DNA of 64,000 bases from Bradyrhizobium sp. AZCC 2176 (lineage in GTDB: Bacteria > Pseudomonadota > Alphaproteobacteria > Rhizobiales > Xanthobacteraceae): positions 5,793,501 to 5,857,500 of the forward strand of contig NZ_JAZHRX010000001.1 of NCBI RefSeq assembly GCF_036924645.1, given 5' to 3'. Numbering within the stretch: the first letter of the stretch is position 1; each line of letters opens with the position of its first letter. The position numbers and the translations under genes were made by a program. Shown one piece after another: positions 15,827 to 25,587 of the stretch. Below the pieces are notes generated by a model. It had not been told where the DNA came from. It made no database searches and worked only from the letters and a program-made list of their open reading frames with translations.

Positions 15827-18508
15827 TCAGTTCGCCTCGCGGCGAATTTCCGACGCAACCGGCTGGGACTGGCTGCCAACGGTCGGCAGGCTGACCGGAC
15901 GCAGCCCGATCAGTTCCGCCGTCCGCACCGCGCTGTTACGCCAGAAGGCAAAGGAATTGGCGCGGGAGTTTTCCAATAGCGCGATCGAGACTGCGGCCAG
16001 GAACGGCAGGCTCTGCAGCACCAGCACGCCGGCGAAGATATAGATCTCGCGCACCTGCTTGTAGCCGTTCGTCACGACCAGCACGGTGGCGCCAACCAGC
16101 AGCAGCACGCCGAGCACGGCCTCCCAGAACGCCTGGAACTCGATCGACATCACGGACAGCCCGCCCTTGGAGGTGCGGGCGAACGGCAGATGCTCGGTGA
16201 TCAGGCCTTGGGCGACCGCGCGCGATACCGTCCACTGCACGCTCATCGCCGCGATCATGGCCCCCAGCATCTGGCCGGCTTTGACATGCACGCGCAGGCG
16301 GTACAGCGCCACGAAATGGATCAGCGAGACGACGAAGGAGGCGATGATCGGCAGCGTCAGGATCTTGTCGGGAATGGCGATGTCGGCAAACGCCACGATC
16401 GGCACCCAGATCAGATTGAGGATCGCCACCAGCACGCCGAGGCTTTCGGCCCCTAGCCAGTTCAGCCAGCCGAGCGAGAATTCGCGGCGCTGATCCGGCG
16501 TCAGCCGGCTCGCGCCGGGCAGGAAGCGACGCCAGTGCTTCTTGACGATCTGGAAGCCGCCATAGGCCCAGCGGTGGCGCTGCTTCTTGAAGGCTTCATA
16601 GGTGTCGGGCAGCAGGCCGTGGCCGTAGCGGTGGTTGGTGTAATGCGTGAGCCAGCCATGCTCGATGATGGCGAGGCCCAGGTCGGTGTCCTCGCAGATG
16701 GTGTCGCCGGCCCAGCCGCCAGCCATGTCCATCGCCGCGCGGCGGATCAGGCACATCGTGCCGTGCACGATGATGGCGTTGTGTTCGTTGCGCTGGACCA
16801 TGCCGATATCGAAGAATCCGGCATACTCGCCGTTCATGATGTAGTGCATCAGCGAACGGTCGCCGTCGCGATGTTCCTGCGGCGCCTGCACGAGGCCGAC
16901 GCGCGGATCGGCGAACACCGGCACCAGGTCCTTCAGCCAATCGGGCTGCACGACGTAGTCGGCGTCGATGATGCCGATGATCTCGGCATCCGCCGCGGTG
17001 CGGTCCATGGCGATGCGCAAGGCGCCGGCCTTGAAGCCCTTGACCTTCTCGGCATTGATGAACTTGAAGCGCTCACCGAGCGTGCGGCAGTGATCCTGGA
17101 TGGGCTGCCAGAACTCCGGATCGGGCGTGTTGTTGATGATGACGACGCATTCGAAGTTCGGATAGTCGAGGCGCGAGACCGCATCAAGCGTCTGCTTGAG
17201 CATCTCGACCGGCTCGAAATAGGCGGGAATGTGGATCGAGACTTTCGGAAACGCGACGGCGTCGCCGATCGTGGCGGGCGGCATCGCCTCCGCACTCTTG
17301 GCGATCAGCCGGCGCGGGCCGCGGCCGAACGCGATCGCGGCGATTTCGTCGATGCGCGCCATCGCAATCAGGATCAGCGGAACCAGAAGAATCAGGCCCA
17401 GCGTCAGCGCAAAGGCCGAGCCGAGCACGAAATAGTGTCCGGCCCAGTAGGCGAACACGGTGGAAACCCAGGCGCCGACGCCGTTGGCCGCGGCTGAAAG
17501 CACCAGCGCCTGCATGATGGTCGGCTGCTCGAGCCGCAGGATCGGCAGCGACATCAGGATTCCGACCAGGAGCGCGATCGCCGCCAGCTTCCAGTAGTTC
17601 TCGTTCACGATCGGGCCGGTCCAGGCGAATTTCGGTTCGCGGGAGGCGTCGAGAATGCCCCAATAGGGTCCGACGCCGCCTTCGAAGAATTTCCAGGGCT
17701 GATCGATCGCCTCGACGATGTTGTAGTCCATGCCGATGGCTTCGGCGCGGGTGACGAAATTGCGCAGCACTGAGGCCTGCTCGAACGGCCCGGGTTCAGC
17801 ATTCCTCAAATTGTATCCGGCGCTCGGCCAGCCGAACTCGGCGATCACGATCCGCTTGCCGGGAAACTGGTCGCGCAGCAATTGGAACATCGCGACCGCC
17901 TGATCGACGGCCTGCTTGTCGGTGAAGTTTTCCCAATAGGGCAGCACGTGCGCGGCGATGAAATCGACGGAGGATGCCAGTTCCGGATAGTCGCGCCAGA
18001 TGTTCCAGATCTCGCCGGTCGTCACGGGGACGTTGACCGACTTCTTCACCTGCTTGATCAGTTCGATCAGGTCGTCGACCTTCTGCTCGCCGCGGAAAAT
18101 CGTTTCGTTGCCGACCACGATGCCGTTGACGTTGCTGTTGCGCTTGGCAAGATTGATCGCCGCCTCGATCTCGCGCTTGTTGCGATCGGAATTCTTGTCG
18201 ATCCAGGCGCCGACGGTGACCTTCAGGCCGAACTCGGCGGCGATCGGCGGCACCAGTTCGACGCCGCCGGTCGACGAGTAGAGACGAATCGCGCGTGTGA
18301 CCGTCGACAGCTTCTTCAGGTCGGCGCGAATCTTTTCGATCTGCGGAATATTATCGACGTCCGGATGCGCCGTCCCTTCGAACGGTGCATAGGAGACGCT
18401 TGGCAGAATGCCCCTGAAATCGGGTGCCGGCTGCTTTTCCTGAAACAGGCCCCACAGCCCGGCGTGAGCTGCGGTCACAAACAGCAGAACGGCGACGACG
18501 GCACGCAT
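15827..18508 (-). CDS. ndvB: beta-1,3/1,6-glucan synthase, GH17-GT2 fusion
   Basis: An 893-residue membrane protein. After a signal or anchor, about residues 30-300 form a GH17-like domain (GNETIFRGEQKV, AEFGWPSAG) that can rearrange beta-1,3-glucan. Membrane helices follow, then a GT2 domain (VSIHIPAYFEP, IDADYVVQPDW, QRHRWAYGG with the QxxRW motif) and more helices. This matches NdvB of Bradyrhizobium, which makes cyclic beta-1,3/1,6-glucans from UDP-glucose for the periplasm, with roles in osmotic adaptation and nodulation. ndvC lies divergently upstream. Confidence 0.9.
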   Translation of the reverse strand: MRAVVAVLLFVTAAHAGLWGLFQEKQPAPDFRGILPSVSYAPFEGTAHPDVDNIPQIEKIRADLKKLSTVTRAIRLYSSTGGVELVPPIAAEFGLKVTVGAWIDKNSDRNKREIEAAINLAKRNSNVNGIVVGNETIFRGEQKVDDLIELIKQVKKSVNVPVTTGEIWNIWRDYPELASSVDFIAAHVLPYWENFTDKQAVDQAVAMFQLLRDQFPGKRIVIAEFGWPSAGYNLRNAEPGPFEQASVLRNFVTRAEAIGMDYNIVEAIDQPWKFFEGGVGPYWGILDASREPKFAWTGPIVNENYWKLAAIALLVGILMSLPILRLEQPTIMQALVLSAAANGVGAWVSTVFAYWAGHYFVLGSAFALTLGLILLVPLILIAMARIDEIAAIAFGRGPRRLIAKSAEAMPPATIGDAVAFPKVSIHIPAYFEPVEMLKQTLDAVSRLDYPNFECVVIINNTPDPEFWQPIQDHCRTLGERFKFINAEKVKGFKAGALRIAMDRTAADAEIIGIIDADYVVQPDWLKDLVPVFADPRVGLVQAPQEHRDGDRSLMHYIMNGEYAGFFDIGMVQRNEHNAIIVHGTMCLIRRAAMDMAGGWAGDTICEDTDLGLAIIEHGWLTHYTNHRYGHGLLPDTYEAFKKQRHRWAYGGFQIVKKHWRRFLPGASRLTPDQRREFSLGWLNWLGAESLGVLVAILNLIWVPIVAFADIAIPDKILTLPIIASFVVSLIHFVALYRLRVHVKAGQMLGAMIAAMSVQWTVSRAVAQGLITEHLPFARTSKGGLSVMSIEFQAFWEAVLGVLLLVGATVLVVTNGYKQVREIYIFAGVLVLQSLPFLAAVSIALLENSRANSFAFWRNSAVRTAELIGLRPVSLPTVGSQSQPVASEIRREAN

Positions 18509-18722
18509 CGGGAGCTAAACCATACGGGGCTGCAATTTAAGGAAAGCGAACCCGTCCCCTGGGTTCGACCGACACGGCGGCGTCATAAGGATAGTCCTGC
18601 CCTGCGAATTCACAACTGGTATGACGCCATGACTTTTTTAAGGGCGCGGCCGAGAAACGCCGGGAAAATAGGATCGTTCCGCTGAACGTATCCTGAATGG
18701 CGGTTGTCTATTTCAAATCCGC

Positions 18723-19301
18723 CTATTTCGCCGGCGGGGCAGGCGGGGCGCTGGGGGCCGGCGAGGGTGAGGCGGCCGGGGCCGGCGGCGCGTTGCCGGC
18801 GGTCGCAGGCGCCGCCGGCGCCGGGCTGGCCGCCGCGGCCTGGGGCTGGGCGCCCGGATTGATCCAGCAGACGTGGATGCGGCTGTCGAGGGTTTCGGCG
18901 ACTTTGGGATCGATCTGTCCGCCAAAGCGGGTCAGGCAGCGGAAGGTGGCCTGGACATGACCGCCGGGGCAGCCGAACCGGTCATAGAGATCGAGGTGCC
19001 GGAATGCGGTGTCGAGGTCGTCCCGCCACATCAGGCGAACCACCCGGCGGCCGAGCCAGACGCATTCGGGGTTTCCGGCCGGGCCGTTGATGGCCTGGGC
19101 CGCCTCGACGAATTCGTCGGCCTTGCGCTGGTTGTCCTTGTTGGCGTCGGCGGTATTGGCGGCCGACTTGCCTTGCTGATCCTGGGGGGCCGGGCTGCCG
19201 CTCTGGGCAAACGCTCCGGCCGATCCGATCAGGAGGGCCAGGCCGGCAGCGGCGAAGCGTCTCAAAACCGCAACTCTTGGATCAAGCACCCGTCGACGCA
19301 T
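18723..19301 (-). CDS. secreted small protein between ndvB and ndvC
   Basis: The ATG at 19301 gives a clear signal peptide (RRFAAAGLALLIGSAGAFAQ) and is preferred to an upstream start at 19391. The mature core (about 60-145) has four Cys (ECVWLG, FGCPGG, FRCLTR, HVCWIN), probably two disulfides, followed by an Ala/Pro-rich tail of about 40 residues. Its place between ndvB and ndvC matches a third gene reported for beta-1,3/1,6-glucan synthesis in B. japonicum (ndvD), as I recall it. The identification rests on position and is tentative. Confidence 0.72.
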   Translation of the reverse strand: MRRRVLDPRVAVLRRFAAAGLALLIGSAGAFAQSGSPAPQDQQGKSAANTADANKDNQRKADEFVEAAQAINGPAGNPECVWLGRRVVRLMWRDDLDTAFRHLDLYDRFGCPGGHVQATFRCLTRFGGQIDPKVAETLDSRIHVCWINPGAQPQAAAASPAPAAPATAGNAPPAPAASPSPAPSAPPAPPAK

Positions 19302-19552
19302 ACATTCCCCGATTAGTTTCCTGCCGCGCGAGCGGCCGGTGTTGTGGTCTGGCTTGTTGCCGCCCAAATTGGTCCCCAATGCGGCAGACATACTGGGCGA
19401 TTCACATGACGGGTATTTCAGATTTTGTCCAGCAAAGTCACAACTTTATCGGGGCGGTGGCAAAACTGCCGCAGGGGCGGCGGCGGAATAGGGCGATCGT
19501 GCATCTTGGCAGAACGCCGATGAACGGGTAATCGACGGTCCCCGCCCGGAGG

Positions 19553-21178
19553 ATGGAACCGATTTCTCTTCGTACGCCGCTGGCGCTTCTCCTTTCATCG
19601 CTAGGTATGATCGCGGCCCTTTGGTGGTGGCTGGCCACGCCGATTACGCTTGTGCGCGCGCCGATCGACCCCAGCGCAAAGCTGCAATGCGTTTCCTACG
19701 CCCCGTTCCGCGGCGCGCAGACGCCGCTGATTCCGACTACGCAAATCCTGCCTGAACAGATCGCGCAGGATCTGGCGCAGCTCGCCAAGATCACCGATTG
19801 CGTGCGGACCTATTCGATCGAGAACGGGCTCGATCAGGTTCCGGCACTGGCCGCGAAGGTCGGGCTGAAGGTGATCCAGGGGATCTGGCTATCGAGCAAC
19901 CGGATCAAGAACCTCGCCCAGATTTCGGTAGCGATCGAGCTGACCAAGGAGCACCCCGATGTCATCACCGCGCTGGTGGTCGGCAACGAGGTGCTGTTGC
20001 GCGGCGAGATGACGACATCGGATCTCGCGGCCCATATCCGCTCGGTGAAGTCGCGGGTCACCGTGCCGGTCACCTATGCCGATGTCTGGGAATTCTGGCT
20101 GCGCAACCGTGAGGTCTACGACGCCGTCGACTTCGTCACGATTCACATCCTGCCTTACTGGGAAGACATGCCGGTGCGCGCGAAACACGCCGCCGGCCAT
20201 GTCGACGATATCCGCAAGCGGATGGCGGTGGCGTTTCCGAACAAGGAAATCCTGATTGGCGAAACCGGCTGGCCGAGCGCGGGCAGGATGCGCGAAGGCG
20301 CGCTGCCGTCGCGCACCAACCAGGCGCGCGTGGTGTCCGAAATCCTCGACCTTGCCAAGCGCGAAAAGTTTCGGGTCAATTTGATCGAGGCCTATGACCA
20401 GCCGTGGAAGCGCCAGCTCGAGGGCACGGTCGGCGGCTATTGGGGCATGATCAATGACGCGCAGCGGGCGGTGAAATATCCGCCCGGCGAGCCGATCAGC
20501 AATTATCCGTTCTGGAAACTGCAGATGGGATGCGGGATGGCACTCAGCGCCTTCGTGTTCCTGGCGGGCTGGCTGACGCTGCGGCGGCGGCCGTGGAAGC
20601 CGCGGCTGGCCTCGTGGATCGCGGTCGGGACATCGGCGACCACCGCCGGCATGCTGCTCGGGGTCGCCGCCGACAAGATGTTCTACGAGAGCTACGGGCT
20701 AGGGGGCTGGCTGCAATGGGGCGCGCTGCTGGCGGCCGCGATTGCGTCACCGATGCTGTGCGCGAACGCTGCGATGTCGGGGCGGCCGCTGCCGACATTC
20801 CTCGAACTGCTCGGACCGCGCGAGGTCCGGACCAAATCGGTGCTGACGGCGCTGTTGGGTTTCGTGCTTGTCGTCACCACGGTGATCGCGGCGGAAACCG
20901 CGCTCGGCTTTACGTTCGATCCGCGCTACCGCGATTTTCCGTTCGCCTCATTGACCATGGCGGTGGTGCCGTTCGCGGCCCTGATGCTGCTCAACCGGCC
21001 GAAAGAGGGCGTGCGCCCGATCGCCGAATCCACCTTTGCCGGTTTGCTGGTCGCCGCCGCGCTCTTCACCGGCTTCAACGAGGGCAACCAGAACTGGCAG
21101 TCGATGTGGACCTGCGCGATCTATCTCTTGCTGGCGCTCACGCTGTGGCGGGCGCGGGCCGAGCAAATCCCAAAATGA
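19553..21178 (+). CDS. ndvC: GH17 glucanosyltransferase for cyclic glucan
   Basis: A 541-residue protein with an N-terminal membrane helix, a periplasmic GH17 domain (VVGNEVLLRGEM with the acid/base Glu, GETGWPSAG with the nucleophile Glu) to about residue 300, and some six membrane helices after it. In Bradyrhizobium NdvC adds the beta-1,6 linkages to the cyclic glucan; this assignment follows family knowledge and the ndvB neighbour. The start is uncertain because GGAGG abuts the ATG at 19553. An in-frame ATG at 19607 is possible. Confidence 0.87.
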   Translation: MEPISLRTPLALLLSSLGMIAALWWWLATPITLVRAPIDPSAKLQCVSYAPFRGAQTPLIPTTQILPEQIAQDLAQLAKITDCVRTYSIENGLDQVPALAAKVGLKVIQGIWLSSNRIKNLAQISVAIELTKEHPDVITALVVGNEVLLRGEMTTSDLAAHIRSVKSRVTVPVTYADVWEFWLRNREVYDAVDFVTIHILPYWEDMPVRAKHAAGHVDDIRKRMAVAFPNKEILIGETGWPSAGRMREGALPSRTNQARVVSEILDLAKREKFRVNLIEAYDQPWKRQLEGTVGGYWGMINDAQRAVKYPPGEPISNYPFWKLQMGCGMALSAFVFLAGWLTLRRRPWKPRLASWIAVGTSATTAGMLLGVAADKMFYESYGLGGWLQWGALLAAAIASPMLCANAAMSGRPLPTFLELLGPREVRTKSVLTALLGFVLVVTTVIAAETALGFTFDPRYRDFPFASLTMAVVPFAALMLLNRPKEGVRPIAESTFAGLLVAAALFTGFNEGNQNWQSMWTCAIYLLLALTLWRARAEQIPK

Positions 21179-21518
21179 GCAGGCCGATCGCAAGTCCCGA
21201 CAGCACGATATTGTAGAGCACGATTCCAAATCCCGCCGCGATCAGCCCGCCGGTCAACAGCACGATCGACGGCCGCATGACGTGAAGCGTCGCGATCACC
21301 AGCGCTGTGATGCCGAATACCGAATTCTTGAACAGATAGGTGGCGAGCGTCCGCGACTTGCACAGCATGGTTTGCAGGCCGGCGTCGCAGGCCAGCGCAA
21401 CGGGCGACAATTCGACTGCGAGATAGCGCAGGTAAAGCGCGTAGCCGACGGTGACGAAGCCGACCACGAGCAGGAATTGAACTTGATAGGGCGTGAGCCG
21501 GAACGGGGATTTTTTCAT
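21138..21518 (-). CDS. four-helix small membrane protein
   Basis: The 126-residue protein (ATG at 21518, MKKSPFRLTPYQVQF) has about four hydrophobic helices and almost no loops, with one Cys pair (ACDAG, LCKSR) in the first loop. A longer frame to 21578 is less likely. It converges with ndvC and overlaps its last 41 bases on the opposite strand. I do not recognise a named family. A role linked to the glucan locus is possible but unsupported. Confidence 0.72.
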   Translation of the reverse strand: MKKSPFRLTPYQVQFLLVVGFVTVGYALYLRYLAVELSPVALACDAGLQTMLCKSRTLATYLFKNSVFGITALVIATLHVMRPSIVLLTGGLIAAGFGIVLYNIVLSGLAIGLLILGFARPAPATA

Positions 21519-21608
21519 GGGCGCAATATGGTCGGGATTGGCTGCCGGGACAAGCGTTCGCCTGTGCCGAGAATGCAAGTCAGAATTTCGCCATAACGCC
21601 CTATAAGA

Positions 21609-21716
21609 CCCTCATCCTGAGGAGCCCGCAGAGCGGGCGTCTCGAAGGATGTAGGCCACAGACCGGGCCTCATGGTTCGAGACGCGCTTCGCGTTCCTCA
21701 CCATGAGGGGCAAGGA
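21609..21716. repeat. palindromic intergenic repeat
   Basis: The element starts CCTCATCCTGAGGAGCCCGC and ends in an inverted counterpart (TTCCTCACCATGAGG), with paired internal arms around GAGCGGGCGTCTCGAAGGATG. This is the dispersed Rhizobiales repeat often found at gene ends; here it follows the 473-residue gene. It can form a long hairpin. Confidence 0.75.
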
Positions 21717-21727
21717 TAGTCAAAAGA

Positions 21728-23149
21728 TTATTGCGAATTTTTCCGGCTGAAGAAGGACGACAGCGTCGTCTGCGTTGGCGCAGGCGGCGCCTCCGGCTTC
21801 TTCGCCACCTCCTCGACGACCACCGCCGCCGCCCGCTTGGCGATGCCGCGCCGGCGCAGCGGCGGTTTGGCTGCGGTGGGCGGCGGATCATCCGACTTCA
21901 GCGACAGCCGTTGGCCGTCGAAGATCGTGGTCTCGCAAGGCCGCTTGTTTTCGGTCAAGATGGCGCAGATCCTGGCGGCGGCGCCGGCGTCGTTCAAGGG
22001 ACCCGCCACCAGGCGAAGCTGCATGCCGAGCCCACCGGTCGCCTCCTTGATGACGATGATCGGACGCAACCCCGTCAGGGGGGCGTTCGATCTCGATTTC
22101 AACAGCCCGAGCCACAACGCGCGCAGGCCGTTCACCGAATTGGCGGTGCCAAGATCGACCCCGAATTCGGTTCGCCGCAGCGAGACTTTTGGCGCCGTGT
22201 CATCGTCGGCTTCCGCATCGGCGGCCGATGGTGCCGCCGCCGCGACGTCGGGGATCGGGCTTGCGATCACAGGGTTTGGCGCCTTGCCCGGCGCGATCAG
22301 CTTGCCAGCGGCGGGATCGGGCGGGGCCATCATCGATTGCGCAGCCATCAGCGGCGTGGCGGGCGAGGGCTTTGCCGGCTCCGGCTTGACCGTGTCCGCT
22401 TTTGCGGTGTCGGCCTTTGCCAAGTCCGCGTTTGCCAAGTCCGCTTTTGTCAAGTCCGCTTTTGCCAGCTCTACCTTTGGCAAATCCGCCTTCGCCGTTT
22501 CCGGCTTGGCGCTCTCCGCTTTGGCCGCGTCGGTCTTCGCGGCATCCTTGGCGGCGGAGTACACCGCAGCCGGGGCGGGCTCCGCGGTGGCGGCAGTGGA
22601 TTTATCGGCAGCGGGCAGCGTGGCCGGGCTAGTCGCTACCGGCGCGACGGCCGGCGACGGCGGCGGGTTTGCGGCGGCCTGCGGTTCCGGATTTGCAACA
22701 GGTGGTGAAGCCGAAGCGGAAGCCTGCCGGGCGATGGCCCCGGTAACAGAGTCGAGCCCCTGTTCCAGGCTGGTGACGCGGGAATACAGCCGGTCGCGAT
22801 CACTATTGAGCGTATCGATGGCGGCGGAAAGCCGCCGCGCCTCGTTCTGGGTTTCCCGCGCAACCACCTGGATCTGCTGCGCCTGCCGGGTCAGATCGGT
22901 GGCGGCGACCTGTTCCCGCTTCAACCCGAGCGACGACTGGTTGGCCATCACGGCTAGAACCACCGCAGCCGTGGCGCCGACGCCCCAGGATCCGATCCGC
23001 CACAGCCCGCGGCGGTCGAGTTCGTCCTCCTCGGCCAACAGGTTGCTCAGCACGCCACCGGTGTCATCCGCCTCGAAGTCTGCGAGATGGTCTGGTTTCT
23101 TGGCCAAGCGCCCCTGGCCCTCCTCAAGGCCCGCCGAATCACAGGCCAA
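21728..23149 (-). CDS. membrane-anchored Ala/Lys-rich protein, 473 aa
   Basis: The N-terminal 50 residues are acidic and cytoplasmic. A helix follows (about 52-70, VGATAAVVLAVMAN), then a coiled-coil-like region (about 90-135), a long Ala/Pro/Lys-rich linker with an array of five-residue units of the type AKADL, and a C-terminal domain of about 110 residues. That domain (LRLVAGPLNDAGAAARIC) is reminiscent of SPOR domains, which bind denuded peptidoglycan. The layout suggests an inner-membrane protein reaching the cell wall. It is divergent from glmU. The family assignment is tentative. Confidence 0.78.
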   Translation of the reverse strand: MACDSAGLEEGQGRLAKKPDHLADFEADDTGGVLSNLLAEEDELDRRGLWRIGSWGVGATAAVVLAVMANQSSLGLKREQVAATDLTRQAQQIQVVARETQNEARRLSAAIDTLNSDRDRLYSRVTSLEQGLDSVTGAIARQASASASPPVANPEPQAAANPPPSPAVAPVATSPATLPAADKSTAATAEPAPAAVYSAAKDAAKTDAAKAESAKPETAKADLPKVELAKADLTKADLANADLAKADTAKADTVKPEPAKPSPATPLMAAQSMMAPPDPAAGKLIAPGKAPNPVIASPIPDVAAAAPSAADAEADDDTAPKVSLRRTEFGVDLGTANSVNGLRALWLGLLKSRSNAPLTGLRPIIVIKEATGGLGMQLRLVAGPLNDAGAAARICAILTENKRPCETTIFDGQRLSLKSDDPPPTAAKPPLRRRGIAKRAAAVVVEEVAKKPEAPPAPTQTTLSSFFSRKNSQ

Positions 23150-23276
23150 ACATTAACAGGAAAAGCGACGCCCACTTGAATCCGGACGTTTTCGGGGCGG
23201 CGAATCGGTTTGATCTCCGGGGGAAAACAATTAAAGACGGCCCGGCGCCATCCGCTTTGTCCGTAAAAGGAACAGA

Positions 23277-24635
23277 ATGACCGCTCGATCCAGCCTGACT
23301 GTCGTGCTTGCGGCCGGCGAGGGCACGCGCATGCGATCCTCGCTACCGAAGGTGCTGCACCCCGTCGCCGGCCAGGCGCTGCTGGCGCATGTGCTGGATG
23401 CGGCCCCGCACGGAACGGGCGCCGCGCTCGCGGTCGTGATCGGGCCGGACCACAAGGCGGTCGCCGACGAGGTTGCGCGCATCCGCCCCGAGGCGGCAAC
23501 GTTCATTCAGGCCGAGCGCCTCGGCACCGCGCATGCCGTGCTCGCCGCCCGCGCGGCGATCGCGCGCGGCGCCGACGATTTGCTGGTGGCGTTCGGCGAC
23601 ACGCCGCTGATTTCGGCAAACACCTTTGCGCGGCTGCGCGCGCCGCTGGAGCAGGGCGCGGCGCTGGCCGTGCTCGGCTTCCGCGCCGCGGATCCGACCG
23701 GCTATGGCCGCCTGCTGCTCGAGGACGGCCACCTGATGGCGATCCGCGAACATGCCGATGCAACTGAAGAAGAGCGCAAGGTGACGCTGTGCAATGCCGG
23801 CGTGATGGCGTTCGACGGCCACAGAGCGCTGGAAATTCTCGACCGGATCGGCAATGCCAACAGCAAGGGCGAGTATTATCTGGTCGATGCCGTTACCATT
23901 GTCAGGGAAATGGGATTGGAGGCCGTCGTGATCGAAACCAGCGAGGACGAAGTGCGCGGCATCAACAACAAGGCGCAGCTCGCCGAAGCCGAAGCGGTGA
24001 TGCAGGCGCGGCTGCGCCAGGCCGCCCTCGATGCCGGCGTGACGCTGATCGCGCCGGAGACGATCTATCTCGCCGCCGACACCATTTTCGGCAGCGACGT
24101 CACCATCGAGCCGTTCGTGGTGATCGGCCCCGGCGTCACCATCGCCGACGGCGCGGTGATCCATTCGTTCTCGCACATCGTGCAGGCCTCGATCGGCAAG
24201 AAGGCGTCCATCGGTCCCTATGCGCGCCTGCGCCCCGGCACCTCGCTCGGCGACGGCGTTCGGATTGGCAATTTCGTCGAGACAAAAGCCGCGACGATCG
24301 AAGCCGGCGCCAAGGTCAACCATCTCTCCTATGTCGGCGACGCCCATGTCGGCGCCAACGCCAATCTCGGCGCCGGCACCATCACCTGCAACTACGACGG
24401 CTTCTTCAAGCACAAGACCACGATCGGCACCGGCGCCTTCGTCGGTACCAACTCCTCACTGGTGGCGCCGGTCAAGATCGGCAACGGCGCCTATATCGGT
24501 TCGGGCTCGGTGATCACCAAGGACGTGCCCGACGACGCGATGGCCGTGGAGCGCAGCCCGCAGAGCAACCGCGAGGGCGGGGCGGCAAGGTACCGCGAGA
24601 TGAAGATGCGGGCCAAGGCTGAGAAAGAGGGTTAG
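23277..24635 (+). CDS. glmU: bifunctional GlcNAc-1-P uridyltransferase / GlcN-1-P acetyltransferase
   Basis: Makes UDP-GlcNAc for peptidoglycan and lipopolysaccharide. The N-terminal pyrophosphorylase domain has [19 protein letters not shown]. The C-terminal left-handed beta-helix (from about residue 250) carries the acetyltransferase residues ([29 protein letters not shown]). Length 452 is normal. AAAGGA precedes the ATG. In related genomes glmS usually follows closely; here 7.5 kb of accessory DNA separates them. A 135-base diverged copy of its beta-helix lies at 25588. Confidence 0.97.
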   Translation: MTARSSLTVVLAAGEGTRMRSSLPKVLHPVAGQALLAHVLDAAPHGTGAALAVVIGPDHKAVADEVARIRPEAATFIQAERLGTAHAVLAARAAIARGADDLLVAFGDTPLISANTFARLRAPLEQGAALAVLGFRAADPTGYGRLLLEDGHLMAIREHADATEEERKVTLCNAGVMAFDGHRALEILDRIGNANSKGEYYLVDAVTIVREMGLEAVVIETSEDEVRGINNKAQLAEAEAVMQARLRQAALDAGVTLIAPETIYLAADTIFGSDVTIEPFVVIGPGVTIADGAVIHSFSHIVQASIGKKASIGPYARLRPGTSLGDGVRIGNFVETKAATIEAGAKVNHLSYVGDAHVGANANLGAGTITCNYDGFFKHKTTIGTGAFVGTNSSLVAPVKIGNGAYIGSGSVITKDVPDDAMAVERSPQSNREGGAARYREMKMRAKAEKEG

Positions 24636-24646
24636 GCACAGGGGTT

Positions 24647-24682
24647 GTTAAGCTTTCCGCCTAAGACTGTCTCAATCCGCAA
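24647..24682 (+). repeat. 36-base direct repeat, left copy
   Basis: Begins GTTAAGCTTTCCGC and runs 36 bases; the same sequence with two substitutions lies at 32076-32111, just upstream of glmS. The two copies bracket the accessory insertion between glmU and glmS. The core AAGCTTTCCGCTTAAG is an imperfect palindrome, so it might be a recognition site. Confidence 0.7.
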
Positions 24683-24900
24683 TACGGTTTTCGGTCGAAA
24701 ATGCCGTGAATAGCCCGGCACATTGCGGACGCTCGCGAAACCCCTCCGCGACGCCATCGCAGCACGATTTAGCAATTTGGCTACCAATTGGTGCCAGCAT
24801 TCCGCCATTGCGGATAGGTCGCGATCGGCGACTGCGAAATCCGAAAGGCTCTAACCCGACCAGCCCGGTTGGCGGTCTCTTTCCTTTGGAGAGGCCCACT

Positions 24901-25035
24901 ATGTTCAAAGGCTTTGTAATGGCAGCCGTGATGCTGCTTGGTGCGTCGCAGCTAGATCAGTATCTCACCCATGGTCGGTATACTGATGCCGCCACATCGA
25001 TGCTGAGGCAGATCAGGCACTCGTTCGGTATTTGA
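24901..25035 (+). CDS. small exported protein, 44 aa
   Basis: MFKGFVMAAVMLLGASQLDQ starts with a short signal peptide or membrane helix preceded by a good site (TTTGGAGAGG). The 24-residue remainder is hydrophilic. The second copy of the block has the same start but a stop at codon 20. I know similar small proteins from Bradyrhizobium but no function. Confidence 0.6.
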   Translation: MFKGFVMAAVMLLGASQLDQYLTHGRYTDAATSMLRQIRHSFGI

Positions 25036-25184
25036 CCTGCAACCCGGCTGGCATCGGCTGCATTGCGACCGCCACCTCGGTTGACGCCGAAAGGAACGCT
25101 TTAACCTTGATGAATATTCATTCAAGTTCCTGCAACCATCGGTCTCGCTCGGCGTCATGCTTCAGTGCGGAGCGGAGCGCATTT

Positions 25185-25334
25185 ATGGATGACGACAGGG
25201 AACAGCGTGAACTTCAGGAGCGGGTGATGCGCTTCCGCGTGATGGAGCGCGAGGTCACTGACCCGCTTGCAATGGGGCTCCTGCACGACATCGTCACAGA
25301 ATTGGAAGCGGCCCTGGAGAAGCCTGACAGGTAG
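25185..25334 (+). CDS. small acidic helical protein, 49 aa
   Basis: ATG at 25185 follows GCGGAGCG. The peptide (MDDDREQRELQERVMRFRVM and on) is acidic, predicted all-helical and resembles short Rhizobiales hypothetical proteins that I recall but cannot name. A GC-rich hairpin follows ten bases after the stop. In the second copy of the duplicated block most of this gene is deleted. Confidence 0.6.
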   Translation: MDDDREQRELQERVMRFRVMEREVTDPLAMGLLHDIVTELEAALEKPDR

Positions 25335-25343
25335 TCATGCAAA

Positions 25344-25371
25344 GCCCGGCAGCCATTTTGGACTGCCGGGC
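25344..25371 (+). terminator. GC-rich hairpin after the 49-aa gene
   Basis: GCCCGGCAG (25344-25352) pairs with CTGCCGGGC (25363-25371), with a further CCA/TGG pairing inside the loop. There is no T-run after it, so it may be an RNA-stabilising or attenuating structure rather than a classical terminator. The hairpin is kept, and one pair longer, in the second copy at 29382-29411. Confidence 0.5.
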
Positions 25372-25587
25372 GAAACGCAAATACTAGGTGAACTGAATGC
25401 CGCGCCGCTGCAATGCGGCTATTTTGATGCGGATTTCGGGACCGTCTATCCGGAAGAGTACGGGCGCGCACTTTCGTCCCGTTAGAACCGAACCCTCGCA
25501 CCTTTGCGGGGCGGCGTATTTTGCGTACCGGCAGAGCGCGACTGTTTCTTTAAAGACAGCACTGTGCAAACCTTGATCGACGGACGC

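Larger units (their letters stand above)
24757..25478 (+). repeat. segmental duplication, intact copy
   Basis: This block recurs at 28873-29524. The first 316 bases align without gaps. The second copy then has a 109-base repeat element inserted and a deletion of about 190 bases, and the two rejoin through a hairpin to the end (GGGCGCGCACT). This copy keeps two small genes intact. Confidence 0.88.

Noticed and set aside
22380..22500. Possible CRISPR-like array
   Set aside because: The repeats are 15-base in-frame codon repeats of a protein linker with no spacers.
23343..24413. Long minus-strand open frame opposite glmU
   Set aside because: Low-information translation antisense to a certain gene; open only because of codon bias.
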